Part shown: one piece after another, positions 1-6,181 of the stretch
Layout: every line of letters starts with the position of its first letter
Numbering within the stretch: position 1 is the first letter of the stretch
Assembly (NCBI GenBank): GCA_937875615.1
Contig: CALNBU010000992.1
Coordinates: forward strand, 1-6,456
Direction of reading: 5' to 3'
Source of the DNA: an uncultured Archangium sp.
GTDB lineage: Bacteria; Myxococcota; Myxococcia; Myxococcales; Myxococcaceae
DNA length: 6,456 nt
Position numbers and translations under genes: made by a program
The notes under the pieces: generated by a model
The model's input: the letters and a program-made list of their open reading frames with translations, nothing else
The model's database searches: none
What the model was told of the DNA's origin: nothing

Positions 1-384
1 GAGCGCTCGGGCTCCCGCACCACGGTGAAGTACTCGGCGGCCGACGCGAAGGCCCGCCAGGACGCCACCCCGGCGCTGGCCGGGGCCACCACCTGGGAGG
101 TGCTCATCGACGGCAAGGGCAACAGCGACCCGGCCGACGACGTGCTGACGGTGTCGTCGACCTCGGTGGGCGCCTCTGCCGGGCTGGCCAGCGCGGCGTC
201 GGTGGTGAAGCTGAACGACGTGGTGGTCTCGCCGGCGTGCACGAAGAACCCCATCTCCGGCAGCGGCGACAGCACCAAGGTCGAGGGCTTCATCCCCAAA
301 ATCGACTCCATCACCTTCCACAGCGCGTGCGACGGGCAGGCGTCGTTCAACGACAAGAAGTACGACTTCGTCATCTCGCGGTGA
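1..384 (+). CDS. hypothetical protein, C-terminal part (5' truncated by window edge)
   Basis: The frame is open from the first base of the window and ends at TGA 382-384, giving 127 residues of a protein whose start lies outside. I do not recognise the family. The fragment begins in an Arg/Ser/Ala-rich polar stretch (SGSRTTVKYSAADAKARQD). It continues as a Ser/Val/Asp-rich, probably beta-stranded region (TTWEVLIDGKG, DDVLTVSSTS) and ends with YDFVISR. Two cysteines, at fragment residues 80 (SPAC) and 110 (HSAC), could form a disulfide, which would suit an exported protein, but the N-terminus needed to see a signal peptide is missing. A GTG at position 25 is in frame but is unlikely to be the start, because the frame stays open upstream of it and no ribosome site is visible. 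The gene converges on the OmpA-family gene with 56 bp between the stops. Third positions are almost all G or C, which supports a real gene. Confidence 0.75.
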   Translation, partial: ERSGSRTTVKYSAADAKARQDATPALAGATTWEVLIDGKGNSDPADDVLTVSSTSVGASAGLASAASVVKLNDVVVSPACTKNPISGSGDSTKVEGFIPKIDSITFHSACDGQASFNDKKYDFVISR

Positions 385-403
385 CGCCCGTGGTCTGACC
401 GCT

Positions 404-433
404 CGGGGCGCCTCTTGAGGGAGCGGCGCCCCG
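404..433. terminator. candidate bidirectional terminator hairpin between convergent genes
   Basis: CGGGGCGCC (404-412) and GGCGCCCCG (425-433) are perfect inverted repeats, giving a 9-bp all-GC stem with a 12-base loop. The stem sits in the 56-bp gap between two convergent stop codons, where a terminator serving both genes is expected. No T tract follows on either strand, so it is not a classical intrinsic terminator. It may slow polymerase or protect the 3' ends of the mRNAs. Confidence 0.5.
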
Positions 434-440
434 GCGCGGG

Positions 441-2243
441 TCAGGGCACGTCGTGCTCGATGATGAACTCCACGCGGCGGTTGGCGGCGCGGCCGGCCTC
501 GGTCTTGTTGGTGTCGGCCGGGCGGTCGGGACCAAAGCCCATGGCGTTGAGCCGGTTGGTGTCGATGCCCTGATGTTCCAGGTACGCCTTCACCGCCTTG
601 GCGCGGGCCAGTGACAGCTTGCGGTTGACCTTCGCCGAGCCACGGTCGTCGGTGTGGCCCTCCACCGTGACGAGCGGAATCTCCGGGTGGTTGCGCAGCA
701 CCGAGGCCACCTGGTTCAGCAGCTCGAAGGAGCGGGGCAGGATGCTGGCCTTGCCGGTCGCGAAGTAGACCTTGTCGGTAATCACCAGCTTGTCCTGGGT
801 GATGATGACCAACTGCTTCTGCTTCGCGGGGCAGCCGTGGTTGTCGACGGTGCCGGGCTCGTCGGGGCAGTTGTCGACGTGGTCCTCCACCTGGTCGCCG
901 TCGCGGTCCTTGAGCGGGCAGCCCTGTCGCTCCACCGGGCCTGGCTGGGTGGGGCACGCGTCGAGCTCGTCTTCGATGCCGTCGCGGTCCTGGTCCTTCA
1001 CCGGGCAACCGTCCTTCTCCTTCACGCCGGGGATGGTGGGACAGCGGTCCTGCGCGTCGGGCACGCCGTCTCCGTCGCTGTCGCGGTTGCGCAGCGGGCA
1101 GCCGCGGTCCTCGAGCACGCCCGCCTGCATCGGGCACTTGTCGTCGACGTCGGCGATGCCGTCGCCGTCGTTGTCGGGGTCGGGGCAACCGTCGGCGTCC
1201 TGGTAGCCGTCGAGGTCCTCGGCGTCGGTGGGGCAGCGGTCGATGGCGTTGCGCACGCCGTCGCCGTCGTCGTCGAGGTCGGGGCACTCCGAGGGGAGAT
1301 GCGAGCTCCCGGCCTCGCAGGTCCCGGACCACGGCTTGAGGCCGAGGCCGGCGTAGACGCGCACCGCCGGCGTGCCGGGGAGGCCACCGAAGCCGGGGCC
1401 GCCCAGGGCGAAGAGCTCGAGCGGCCCGATGGGCACGCGCACGCCGCCCAGCACCTCGAAGCCCGGCGGGACACCGCCGGCGGTCATGGGAATCAACGAG
1501 TGGAAGCTGCCCTCGAAGCGCACGTACTGGCCCATGGTGGTGAGCAGCAGGCGCAGCCCGAGCTGGTGGCTCACCGCGTCTCGCGCGGAGCCCGACGAGA
1601 GCGCCACGCTGTCTCGCACCAGCGCCGTCACCTCGCCGCCGAGGCGCACCGGCCCGAAGTCGTGGCCCAGGGAGAGCTGCGGCGCGAAGTTCCAGCCGCT
1701 CTCGATGTTGGCCGCGCCGCCCACGCCGAAGGGCAGCGCCACGCCCACCTGCAGCGCGAGGTCGAGGGGCGTGTTGCCCAGCAGGCCGCCGTGGCCCTGC
1801 GAGAGGAGGCCGACGCGCAGCGCGACGCGCGGCGAGCCGAGGCCGAAGGCGTCGGGGGTGCGCACGCCCGCGGTGGCGGCGAGGTCATCGCCGGACTGCG
1901 CCACCATCATCGGGAGCTGGCCGGACACCTGCAGCCACGAGGTGATGCCGAAGGCGAGGCCGAGGTCCAGCTGGACCCGGTGCGCCACCAGCGCGCCGGC
2001 CACCGCGTCGCCGCGGTAGTACATGAGCGGGTTGTGCTCGTAGTGCACGCCGAAGGTGGCGCGGAAGCGGAACTGCGCGAGGGTGTCGCCGGTGGCGGCG
2101 CCGAGGCCTCCCCGGCCGCCGTCGTTGAGGAAGAAGCGGGTCAGCGAGACCTGCGGCAGCGTCGGCGCCGCCTCCTGGGCCCCCGCCGCCGTGGCCAGCC
2201 CCAGCGCCAACGTCAGGAGCGTGCGCTTCACCCGCGCGGTCAT
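441..2243 (-). CDS. OmpA-family outer-membrane beta-barrel protein with thrombospondin type-3 repeats
   Basis: The protein is 600 residues from ATG 2243. Residues 1-22 form a signal peptide (MTARVKR, then LLTLALGLATA, cleavage AGA|QE). Residues 32-302 have short alternating, amphipathic strands rich in Gly and aromatics (RVQLDLGLAFGITSWLQVSG; RVYAGLGLKPW), as expected of an outer-membrane beta-barrel. Residues 320-472 are Asp-rich Cys-Pro repeats like thrombospondin type-3 calcium-binding repeats. Residues 487-598 are an OmpA C-terminal domain with GHTDDRGS, NRKLSLARA and NRRVEF. Asp532 and Arg547 match the pair that holds peptidoglycan diaminopimelate in OmpA proteins. The protein should bridge the outer membrane and the cell wall. 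ATG 2243 is chosen for its compact signal peptide, but no good ribosome site precedes it. An in-frame GTG at 2279 overlaps the upstream stop, has GAGGG just before it and would add 12 residues. The upstream partner encodes the Ig-repeat surface protein in the same operon. Confidence 0.9.
   Translation of the reverse strand: MTARVKRTLLTLALGLATAAGAQEAAPTLPQVSLTRFFLNDGGRGGLGAATGDTLAQFRFRATFGVHYEHNPLMYYRGDAVAGALVAHRVQLDLGLAFGITSWLQVSGQLPMMVAQSGDDLAATAGVRTPDAFGLGSPRVALRVGLLSQGHGGLLGNTPLDLALQVGVALPFGVGGAANIESGWNFAPQLSLGHDFGPVRLGGEVTALVRDSVALSSGSARDAVSHQLGLRLLLTTMGQYVRFEGSFHSLIPMTAGGVPPGFEVLGGVRVPIGPLELFALGGPGFGGLPGTPAVRVYAGLGLKPWSGTCEAGSSHLPSECPDLDDDGDGVRNAIDRCPTDAEDLDGYQDADGCPDPDNDGDGIADVDDKCPMQAGVLEDRGCPLRNRDSDGDGVPDAQDRCPTIPGVKEKDGCPVKDQDRDGIEDELDACPTQPGPVERQGCPLKDRDGDQVEDHVDNCPDEPGTVDNHGCPAKQKQLVIITQDKLVITDKVYFATGKASILPRSFELLNQVASVLRNHPEIPLVTVEGHTDDRGSAKVNRKLSLARAKAVKAYLEHQGIDTNRLNAMGFGPDRPADTNKTEAGRAANRRVEFIIEHDVP
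828..1286 (-). repeat. five thrombospondin type-3-like Ca-binding repeats in the OmpA-family protein
   Basis: Five repeats follow a DxDxDGxxDxxDxCP pattern: DLDDDGDGVRNAIDRCP, DPDNDGDGIADVDDKCP, NRDSDGDGVPDAQDRCP, DQDRDGIEDELDACP and DRDGDQVEDHVDNCP. An extra partial unit (DLDGYQDADGCP) lies between the first two. The linkers share a P-G-V/T-x(4)-G-C-P pattern. In this family the Asp side chains bind calcium and the Cys pair between repeats, giving a stiff rod. Here the rod would separate the barrel from the peptidoglycan-binding domain. Repeats four and five have lost one Asp-Gly step of the Asp run compared with the first three. Confidence 0.85.
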
Positions 2244-2275
2244 CACACCGCGCGCCCGGTCTGCGGAGGAGGCGC

Positions 2276-2290
2276 TCACGAGGCCCTCGC
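2276..2290 (-). promoter_or_regulatory. stop/start overlap (GTGA) with weak ribosome site, candidate translational coupling
   Basis: Read on the minus strand, the end of the Ig-repeat gene is GAGGG-CCTC-GTGA. The TGA (2278-2276) stops the Ig-repeat protein. The overlapping GTG (2279-2277) is in frame with the OmpA-family gene, 36 bases before its ATG. GAGGG at 2288-2284 could pair with the anti-Shine-Dalgarno sequence, though the spacing of 4-5 bases is short. Either start would place the second gene within the reach of ribosomes finishing the first. Confidence 0.5.
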
Positions 2291-5200
2291 CCGCCGACGG
2301 AGGAGCAGCGCCGCCAGCGCCAACCACTCCACGCCGCCCGCGGTGGCGCAGCTGACGACGCCGCCGCCGGCGAAGCGCGACTCCACGAGGTTGACGACGA
2401 AGTTGGTGGGCGCCGAAGACGGGCCCTGGTTCCCGGCGGCGTCGCGCGCCACGGCCTGCACCACGTGGGTGCCCACGCCCAGCTTCGCGGGGTCCATGGG
2501 CAGCGAGAAGCGGCCATCTTCGCCAGCCGTCACCGAGCCCACCTGCGTGCCGTCGACGTAGATGTCGACCTGCGCGCCGGGCTCCGCCACGCCGTTGATG
2601 TCGAAGGAGCGGTCCTCATCGAAGCTCTCCTTTTCGCGGGGCGAAACGATGACCGGCGCCGCCGGCGGGATGCTGTCGATGGTCACCGTCACCGGGCTGG
2701 AGCGCGCGCTCTCGTTGCCGGCGAAGTCGGTGGCGCTCACCGTCAGCTCGTAGGTGCCGTCGGCCATCGGCGTCGGCACCGCGAGGCTCCACTGGCCCTG
2801 GTTGTTGGCGGTGGTGGTGCCGGCGAGGTTGCCGTCGATGTAGACGTGGATGACGCTGCCGGGCTCGGCGGTGCCGCTCACCGTGGGCTGGTTGTTGGTG
2901 GTGACCGCGTCCTGCACCGGCAGGTCGACCTGCGGCGCGGTGGGCGCGGTGGAGTCCTTCGCCACGGTGCGGGTGTCGGCACCGGTGCCGGCGGCCGTGG
3001 TCTGGGCCGCGCGCACCGTCACCTGGGCGGCGTCGGTGGCGGCGGTCACGTCGAGCGTGGCGGAGAAGAGCCCGTTGGCGCAGGGCACGCTGGCGGTCAC
3101 GCTGCCCACCGAGACGTTCACCGCGCCGCCGTTGGCGGTGCAGATGCCGCTGACGATGTACTGCTGGGCGTTGCGGCCGTTGATGTCAGCCGGGGTGTTG
3201 AGCAGCACGTACGGCACGCCCTCCACGGTGAAGGCGTGCGGCGGCGAGTCGGGAGAGACGTTGCCGGCCTGGTCCGTCTGTCGCGCCACCACCGCGTGAG
3301 GGCCGGTGGTGAGCGCGGTGGGGCAGCTCCAGTTGCCCGAGGCGTCGGCCACCGCGGAGCAGACCAACGCGTTGCCCTCGAAGACGAAGAGCGTGGCGTG
3401 GGGCTCCGCCGTGCCGCTCAGCGAGGGCAGCGGCGCCACCGAGCTGCCGGACGACGGCGCGGTGACCTGGGGCGCGCCGGGCGCGGTGACGTCGATGGTG
3501 AAGGTGCGGAGCGGCGCGTTGGTCGAGGTGTTGTTGGCCGCGTCGGTGGCGTTGGCCGTCACCTGCACGGTGCCAGGCGCCTGCGCGGTGGCGGTGCAGG
3601 CCCAGGTGCCGGTGGAGGGCACCACCGTGCGACAGACCTCGGTACCGGCGCGCGAGACCACCACGGTGCTGCCGGGCTCGCCGGTGCCGGTGAAGGTGGG
3701 CGTGGTGGTGTTGGTGAAGGCGCCTTCGGCGGGGGTGGTGATGGCCGGCTGCGGCGGCGCCTGGGTGTCCTTCACGGTGCTGCGGGTGTCGGTGCCGGTG
3801 CCGGTGGCGTTGGTCTGCGAGGCCACCACCGTCACCTGCGTGCTGTCGGCGAGGCTGCTGGCGTTGACGGTGGTGCTGAAGGTGTTGGCGCCGGTGCAGG
3901 TGGCGCTGGTGGTGAGCGTGCCGACCTGCACCGTCACCGTGGGCACCGCGGCGGTGCAGCTGCCCGACACCGGGTAGCTGCTGGCGTTGGCGGCGTTGAT
4001 GGGCGGCGGCGGGTTGAGCGTCACCGAGGGCACGTTGGCGATGCTGAAGTCGCGCCCGCCCGAGGTGGGGCCCTGGTTGCCGGCGCGGTCCGTCTGCCGC
4101 GCGGAGACGGTGTGGTTGCCGATGCCCAGGGTGGTGGCGCAGCTCCACTGGCCCTGCGCGTTGGCGGTGGTGCTGCACAGCTGGTTGCCACCCTGGAGCA
4201 CCACCACCGTGGCCTGCGCCTCGGCGGTGCCGGAGATGGTGGGGTTGGGCGAGACCTGCGCGCCCTGCGCGGGGCTGGTGACGACGGGCGCCGCGGGCGG
4301 CGTGGTGTCGATGGTGATGGTGCGGGTGGGCGAGGCGCCGCCGGTGTTGCCGGCGGGGTCGGTGGCCCGCGCGGTGACCGAGAGGGCGCCGTCGGGCCGG
4401 GTGGAGGCGGTGCAGCTCCAGGTGCCGCCGGCGCTCACCACCGCGGTGCAGATTTCGGTGCTGCCCTGCAGCACGCGGATGGTCGCGCCGGCCTCGCCGG
4501 TGCCGGTGTAGGTGGGCGTGTTGTTGTTGGTGAGCGTGCCGTTGGCGGGCTGGTTGATGACCGGCGCGCCGGGGGCCACGGTGTCCTTCGAGGTGGTGCC
4601 GGTGCCGGTGCCGGTGCCGGCGGGGTTGGTCTGCGCGCCCGAGACGGAGATGGCGCCGCCGTCGGCCAGCGACGAGACCTGGAGCGTGGTGGCGTAGACG
4701 TTGGAGGAGCAGGGGGTGGTGGTCTGCACGGTGCCCACGCGCACCGTCACCACGCCGTTGGAGTCCTGGCAGGTGCCGGTGACCGGGTACGCGCCAGCGT
4801 TGCCCGCGTTGATGATGCCGGGCGTGTTGACGGTCACCACCGGCGTGCCCTGCACCACCGCGAGGGTCTGGTCGCTGACCTGGTTCTCCAGCACCGAGAG
4901 GCCGCTGATGTTGGCGCGGCCGTTGATCCACGTACCCGCCGTCGAGGCGGTGACGTTGACGGTGAGGGTGCAGCGCGCGGTGCCAGACGACATGGCGCCG
5001 TTGCTCAAGCGCACCGAGGTGGCGTTGGCGGCCAGGGCGCCGCCGGCCGCGTTGGTGACGCTGCCTCCGCAGGTGTTGGTGAAGGTGCCGTTGGCGAGGC
5101 GGAGGCCGCTGGGGAAGGCGTCGGTGAAGCCGAGGCCGGTCTGCGGGAGGTTCCCCGGCACGTTGTCGATGGTGAAGGTCAGCGTGGTGGTGGCCGGCAG

Positions 5201-6094
5201 CACGATGGCCGAGGCCCCGAAGCGCTTACTGAGCTGCGGCTGGAACGAATAGAAGGTGAGGTCGTTCTCGGTGACGCGGGTGCCCGGCGAGGCGCCGAAG
5301 TTCCACATGATGCCGAAGCCGTTGTCGACGGTGGTGGCCTCGACGTAGTTGTCGAAGGTCACGGCGGAGTTGACCGAGTTGATGTGGCCGGTGGGGCAGG
5401 ACGCTTCGTTGAAGAGGCACGCGTAGCGGCCCCCGAAGTAGCCGGTCCAGGTGACGCCGCTCCGGTAGCGCCAGGCCTCCACGATGTTGGCCTCGGCCCG
5501 GTAGCCGCCGACGATGGTGGGCGGCCCCGCGGCGAAGAAGCTGGGCCCGAAGTCGTTGGCCGCCAGGTAGGCGTCGGCCACGTGGTACAGGCGCACGGTG
5601 GCGGTGTTGCCGGTGGGCACCACCAGCGAGTTGGTCACGGTGACGAAGTCGTTGGGGTAGCTGTAGCTCCAGGTGGTGGTGAGGTCGTAGTTGCGGCCGC
5701 CCACGGTGGCGCGCAGCACGGTCACCGCGGTGCCGCCCTGGCCGCTGGGGGTGACGGTGTTGGACACCGCCGTCCACTCTTGCCGGGTGACGCCGGGGCC
5801 CGCGGCCGCCGCGAAGTTGTTGGGGCCCACCACGGTGTTGCCCACCGCGAGGAAGACGCCGTTGTCCATGCTGGTGTTGGTGGTGGCGCCGGGCGTGTCG
5901 TTGGGGTTGTAGAGCTGCCCCGTGCCGAGGCGGATGACCTGCAGCTGCCCGGTGTTTCCGATGACCACCCGGATGCCGTTGCCGGCCGCGGTGCCACCTG
6001 ATGGATTCAAGACGACTTGCGCCAGCGCAAGCGACGGGAGCAGGAACAGCAGGGTCAAAACGCGCACCACCCGCCCATAGGGGTGTGCGCCCAT
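2276..6094 (-). CDS. secreted, surface-anchored multi-domain Ig-like repeat protein with myxobacterial C-terminal sorting signal
   Basis: The protein is 1272 residues from ATG 6094. Residues 1-25 form a signal peptide (MGAHPYGRVVR, then VLTLLFLLPSLALA|Q) with no lipobox. Residues 26-288 are a beta-rich domain I cannot name. Residues 291-415 resemble DUF11/DUF7933-type surface modules (TLTFTIDN, TDAFPSGLRLANG, a Cys342/Cys375 pair). Residues 416-1237 are three copies of an A-B-C supermodule. B and C are bacterial Ig-like (Big-type) domains with GTAEPGA, TDxAGN and a closing TIDxxPPAAP-type linker. Residues 1243-1272 are the anchor. The mature protein has 19 cysteines, 18 of which fall into regularly spaced pairs, with one left in the anchor. 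That fits an oxidised extracellular protein. The gene is first in an operon with the OmpA-family gene. A TTG at 6103 and GTGs at 6070 and 6067 are also in frame. ATG is preferred for its normal signal-peptide length, but no ribosome site is clear. The likely role is a surface stalk or adhesin. The exact function is unknown. Confidence 0.9.
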   Translation of the reverse strand: MGAHPYGRVVRVLTLLFLLPSLALAQVVLNPSGGTAAGNGIRVVIGNTGQLQVIRLGTGQLYNPNDTPGATTNTSMDNGVFLAVGNTVVGPNNFAAAAGPGVTRQEWTAVSNTVTPSGQGGTAVTVLRATVGGRNYDLTTTWSYSYPNDFVTVTNSLVVPTGNTATVRLYHVADAYLAANDFGPSFFAAGPPTIVGGYRAEANIVEAWRYRSGVTWTGYFGGRYACLFNEASCPTGHINSVNSAVTFDNYVEATTVDNGFGIMWNFGASPGTRVTENDLTFYSFQPQLSKRFGASAIVLPATTTLTFTIDNVPGNLPQTGLGFTDAFPSGLRLANGTFTNTCGGSVTNAAGGALAANATSVRLSNGAMSSGTARCTLTVNVTASTAGTWINGRANISGLSVLENQVSDQTLAVVQGTPVVTVNTPGIINAGNAGAYPVTGTCQDSNGVVTVRVGTVQTTTPCSSNVYATTLQVSSLADGGAISVSGAQTNPAGTGTGTGTTSKDTVAPGAPVINQPANGTLTNNNTPTYTGTGEAGATIRVLQGSTEICTAVVSAGGTWSCTASTRPDGALSVTARATDPAGNTGGASPTRTITIDTTPPAAPVVTSPAQGAQVSPNPTISGTAEAQATVVVLQGGNQLCSTTANAQGQWSCATTLGIGNHTVSARQTDRAGNQGPTSGGRDFSIANVPSVTLNPPPPINAANASSYPVSGSCTAAVPTVTVQVGTLTTSATCTGANTFSTTVNASSLADSTQVTVVASQTNATGTGTDTRSTVKDTQAPPQPAITTPAEGAFTNTTTPTFTGTGEPGSTVVVSRAGTEVCRTVVPSTGTWACTATAQAPGTVQVTANATDAANNTSTNAPLRTFTIDVTAPGAPQVTAPSSGSSVAPLPSLSGTAEPHATLFVFEGNALVCSAVADASGNWSCPTALTTGPHAVVARQTDQAGNVSPDSPPHAFTVEGVPYVLLNTPADINGRNAQQYIVSGICTANGGAVNVSVGSVTASVPCANGLFSATLDVTAATDAAQVTVRAAQTTAAGTGADTRTVAKDSTAPTAPQVDLPVQDAVTTNNQPTVSGTAEPGSVIHVYIDGNLAGTTTANNQGQWSLAVPTPMADGTYELTVSATDFAGNESARSSPVTVTIDSIPPAAPVIVSPREKESFDEDRSFDINGVAEPGAQVDIYVDGTQVGSVTAGEDGRFSLPMDPAKLGVGTHVVQAVARDAAGNQGPSSAPTNFVVNLVESRFAGGGVVSCATAGGVEWLALAALLLRRRARAS
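2279..2368 (-). other. C-terminal surface-sorting signal (MYXO-CTERM / GC_trans_RRR type)
   Basis: The last 30 residues read GGGVVSCATAGG, then VEWLALAALLL, then RRRARAS. That is a Gly-rich spacer with one cysteine (1249), a short hydrophobic helix and an Arg cluster at the end. It is the tripartite layout of the myxobacterial MYXO-CTERM and GC_trans_RRR signals. These are thought to be cut by a myxosortase-type membrane protease, with the Cys then lipid-linked at the cell surface. Here the Cys is preceded by Ser rather than the usual Gly, so this is a slightly unusual member. Confidence 0.75.
2384..3220 (-). repeat. supermodule 3 (A3-B3-C3) of the Ig-repeat protein, Ig cysteines lost
   Basis: Residues 959-1237. 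A3 (VPYVLLNTPADINGRNAQQY) keeps Cys985-x19-Cys1005 and the linker AKDSTAPTAP. B3 and C3 are clearly Ig-like (SGTAEPGSVIHVYIDG, GVAEPGAQVDIYVDG, DAAGN). The two cysteine positions are Gly1092/Leu1104 in B3 and Gly1186/Leu1198 in C3. C3 is also unusually acidic near its start (REKESFDEDRSFD). This copy lies next to the membrane anchor. Confidence 0.85.
3221..4036 (-). repeat. supermodule 2 (A2-B2-C2) of the Ig-repeat protein
   Basis: Residues 687-958 of the protein. A2 opens with PSVTLNPPPPINAANASSYP and carries Cys713-x19-Cys733. It ends with the linker VKDTQAPPQP. B2 has Cys821-x11-Cys833 (EVC...TWAC), and C2 has Cys912-x11-Cys924 (LVC...NWSC). It starts 271 residues after supermodule 1, and the domain order and cysteine spacing are identical. 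Confidence 0.85.
4037..4849 (-). repeat. supermodule 1 (A1-B1-C1) of the Ig-repeat protein
   Basis: Residues 416-686 of the protein. A1 opens with VVTVNTPGIINAGNAGAYPV and carries Cys442-x19-Cys462. It ends in a Gly-Thr run and the linker SKDTVAPGAP. B1 (about 507-597) has Cys549-x11-Cys561 (EIC...TWSC), and C1 (about 599-686) has Cys640-x11-Cys652 (QLC...QWSC). This copy has the longest Gly-Thr run of the three. Confidence 0.85.
4595..4620. repeat. GGTGCC hexanucleotide tandem repeat (4 copies) inside the Ig-repeat gene
   Basis: Four exact GGTGCC units occupy 4595-4618 and are followed by GG. On the coding strand this is GGCACC, encoding the Gly-Thr run in AGTGTGTGTT at the end of domain A1. 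The equivalent place in A2 (around 3790-3806) has fewer units, and A3 (around 2978-2990) is degenerate. Because the unit is six bases, gain or loss of a copy would add or remove Gly-Thr without a frameshift. Confidence 0.8.
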
Positions 6095-6103
6095 GTACGT
6101 CAA
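6074..6103 (-). promoter_or_regulatory. weak sigma-70-like promoter candidate overlapping the start of the Ig-repeat gene
   Basis: On the minus strand, TTGACG (6103-6098) and TATGGG (6079-6074) are separated by 18 bases. The -35 is one base from TTGACA, but the -10 matches TATAAT at only three of six positions. If used, transcription would start near 6067, downstream of the chosen ATG. The protein would then begin at GTG 6070 or 6067 with almost no leader, still with a workable signal peptide (VVRVLTLLFLLPSLALA). Confidence 0.25.
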
Positions 6104-6112
6104 GTGGGGGCC

Positions 6113-6179
6113 CCGGTGACTGTCAGCGGTGTTGACAGCGCAGGTTGTACAGCGCCGCGAAGTGCCCCACAGTCACCGG
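6113..6179. promoter_or_regulatory. nested inverted repeats in the divergent intergenic region, candidate operator or leader structure
   Basis: The outer arms CCGGTGACTGT (6113-6123) and ACAGTCACCGG (6169-6179) are a perfect 11-bp inverted repeat, 45 bases apart. An inner dyad, CTGTCA (6120-6125) and TGACAG (6133-6138) with 7 bases between, shares bases 6120-6123 with the left outer arm. TGACTGTCA at 6117-6125 is itself a palindrome around a central T. ACAGCGC occurs twice, at 6135-6141 and 6149-6155. The region lies between two divergent starts and ends two bases before the ATG at 6182, so it could bind a regulator of both genes. A perfect TTGACA (6132-6137, +) has no matching -10. Confidence 0.5.
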
Positions 6180-6181
6180 AA

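Noticed and set aside
2244..2327. Start of the OmpA-family protein at GTG 2327
   Set aside because: It would add 28 residues of Gly/Ala/Pro-rich sequence before the signal peptide and overlap the anchor-coding end of the Ig-repeat gene. ATG 2243 or GTG 2279 are far better placed.
654..2561. A 635-codon plus-strand open frame opposite the OmpA-family gene
   Set aside because: It has the same in-register antisense cause and a low-complexity Val/Ala/Arg/His product. The minus strand encodes clear TSP3 repeats and an OmpA domain.
2465..6001. A 1178-codon open frame on the plus strand opposite the Ig-repeat gene
   Set aside because: It is codon-for-codon in register with the antisense of the real gene. 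Stops there would need TTA, CTA or TCA codons in the real gene, which are rare at this GC content. The product is mostly Gly, Val, Arg, His and Ala, with no domain or signal.
6120..6138. LexA-type or MrpC-type operator in the inner dyad
   Set aside because: CTGT and ACAG are 11 bases apart, not 8 as in the classical LexA box. TGTC and GACA are 9 apart, whereas my recollection of the MrpC site is 8. The dyad is real but the regulator cannot be named.
6132..6160. Sigma-70 promoter on the plus strand from the perfect TTGACA
   Set aside because: At 17 bases downstream the sequence is CCGCGA, with nothing like TATAAT at 16-18 bases. TTGACA is part of the dyad.
6144..6170. Sigma-54 promoter on the minus strand (GGGGCAC...GGCGC)
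   Set aside because: The expected TGGCAC-N5-TTGC pattern is not met; the GC element is absent at the right spacing.
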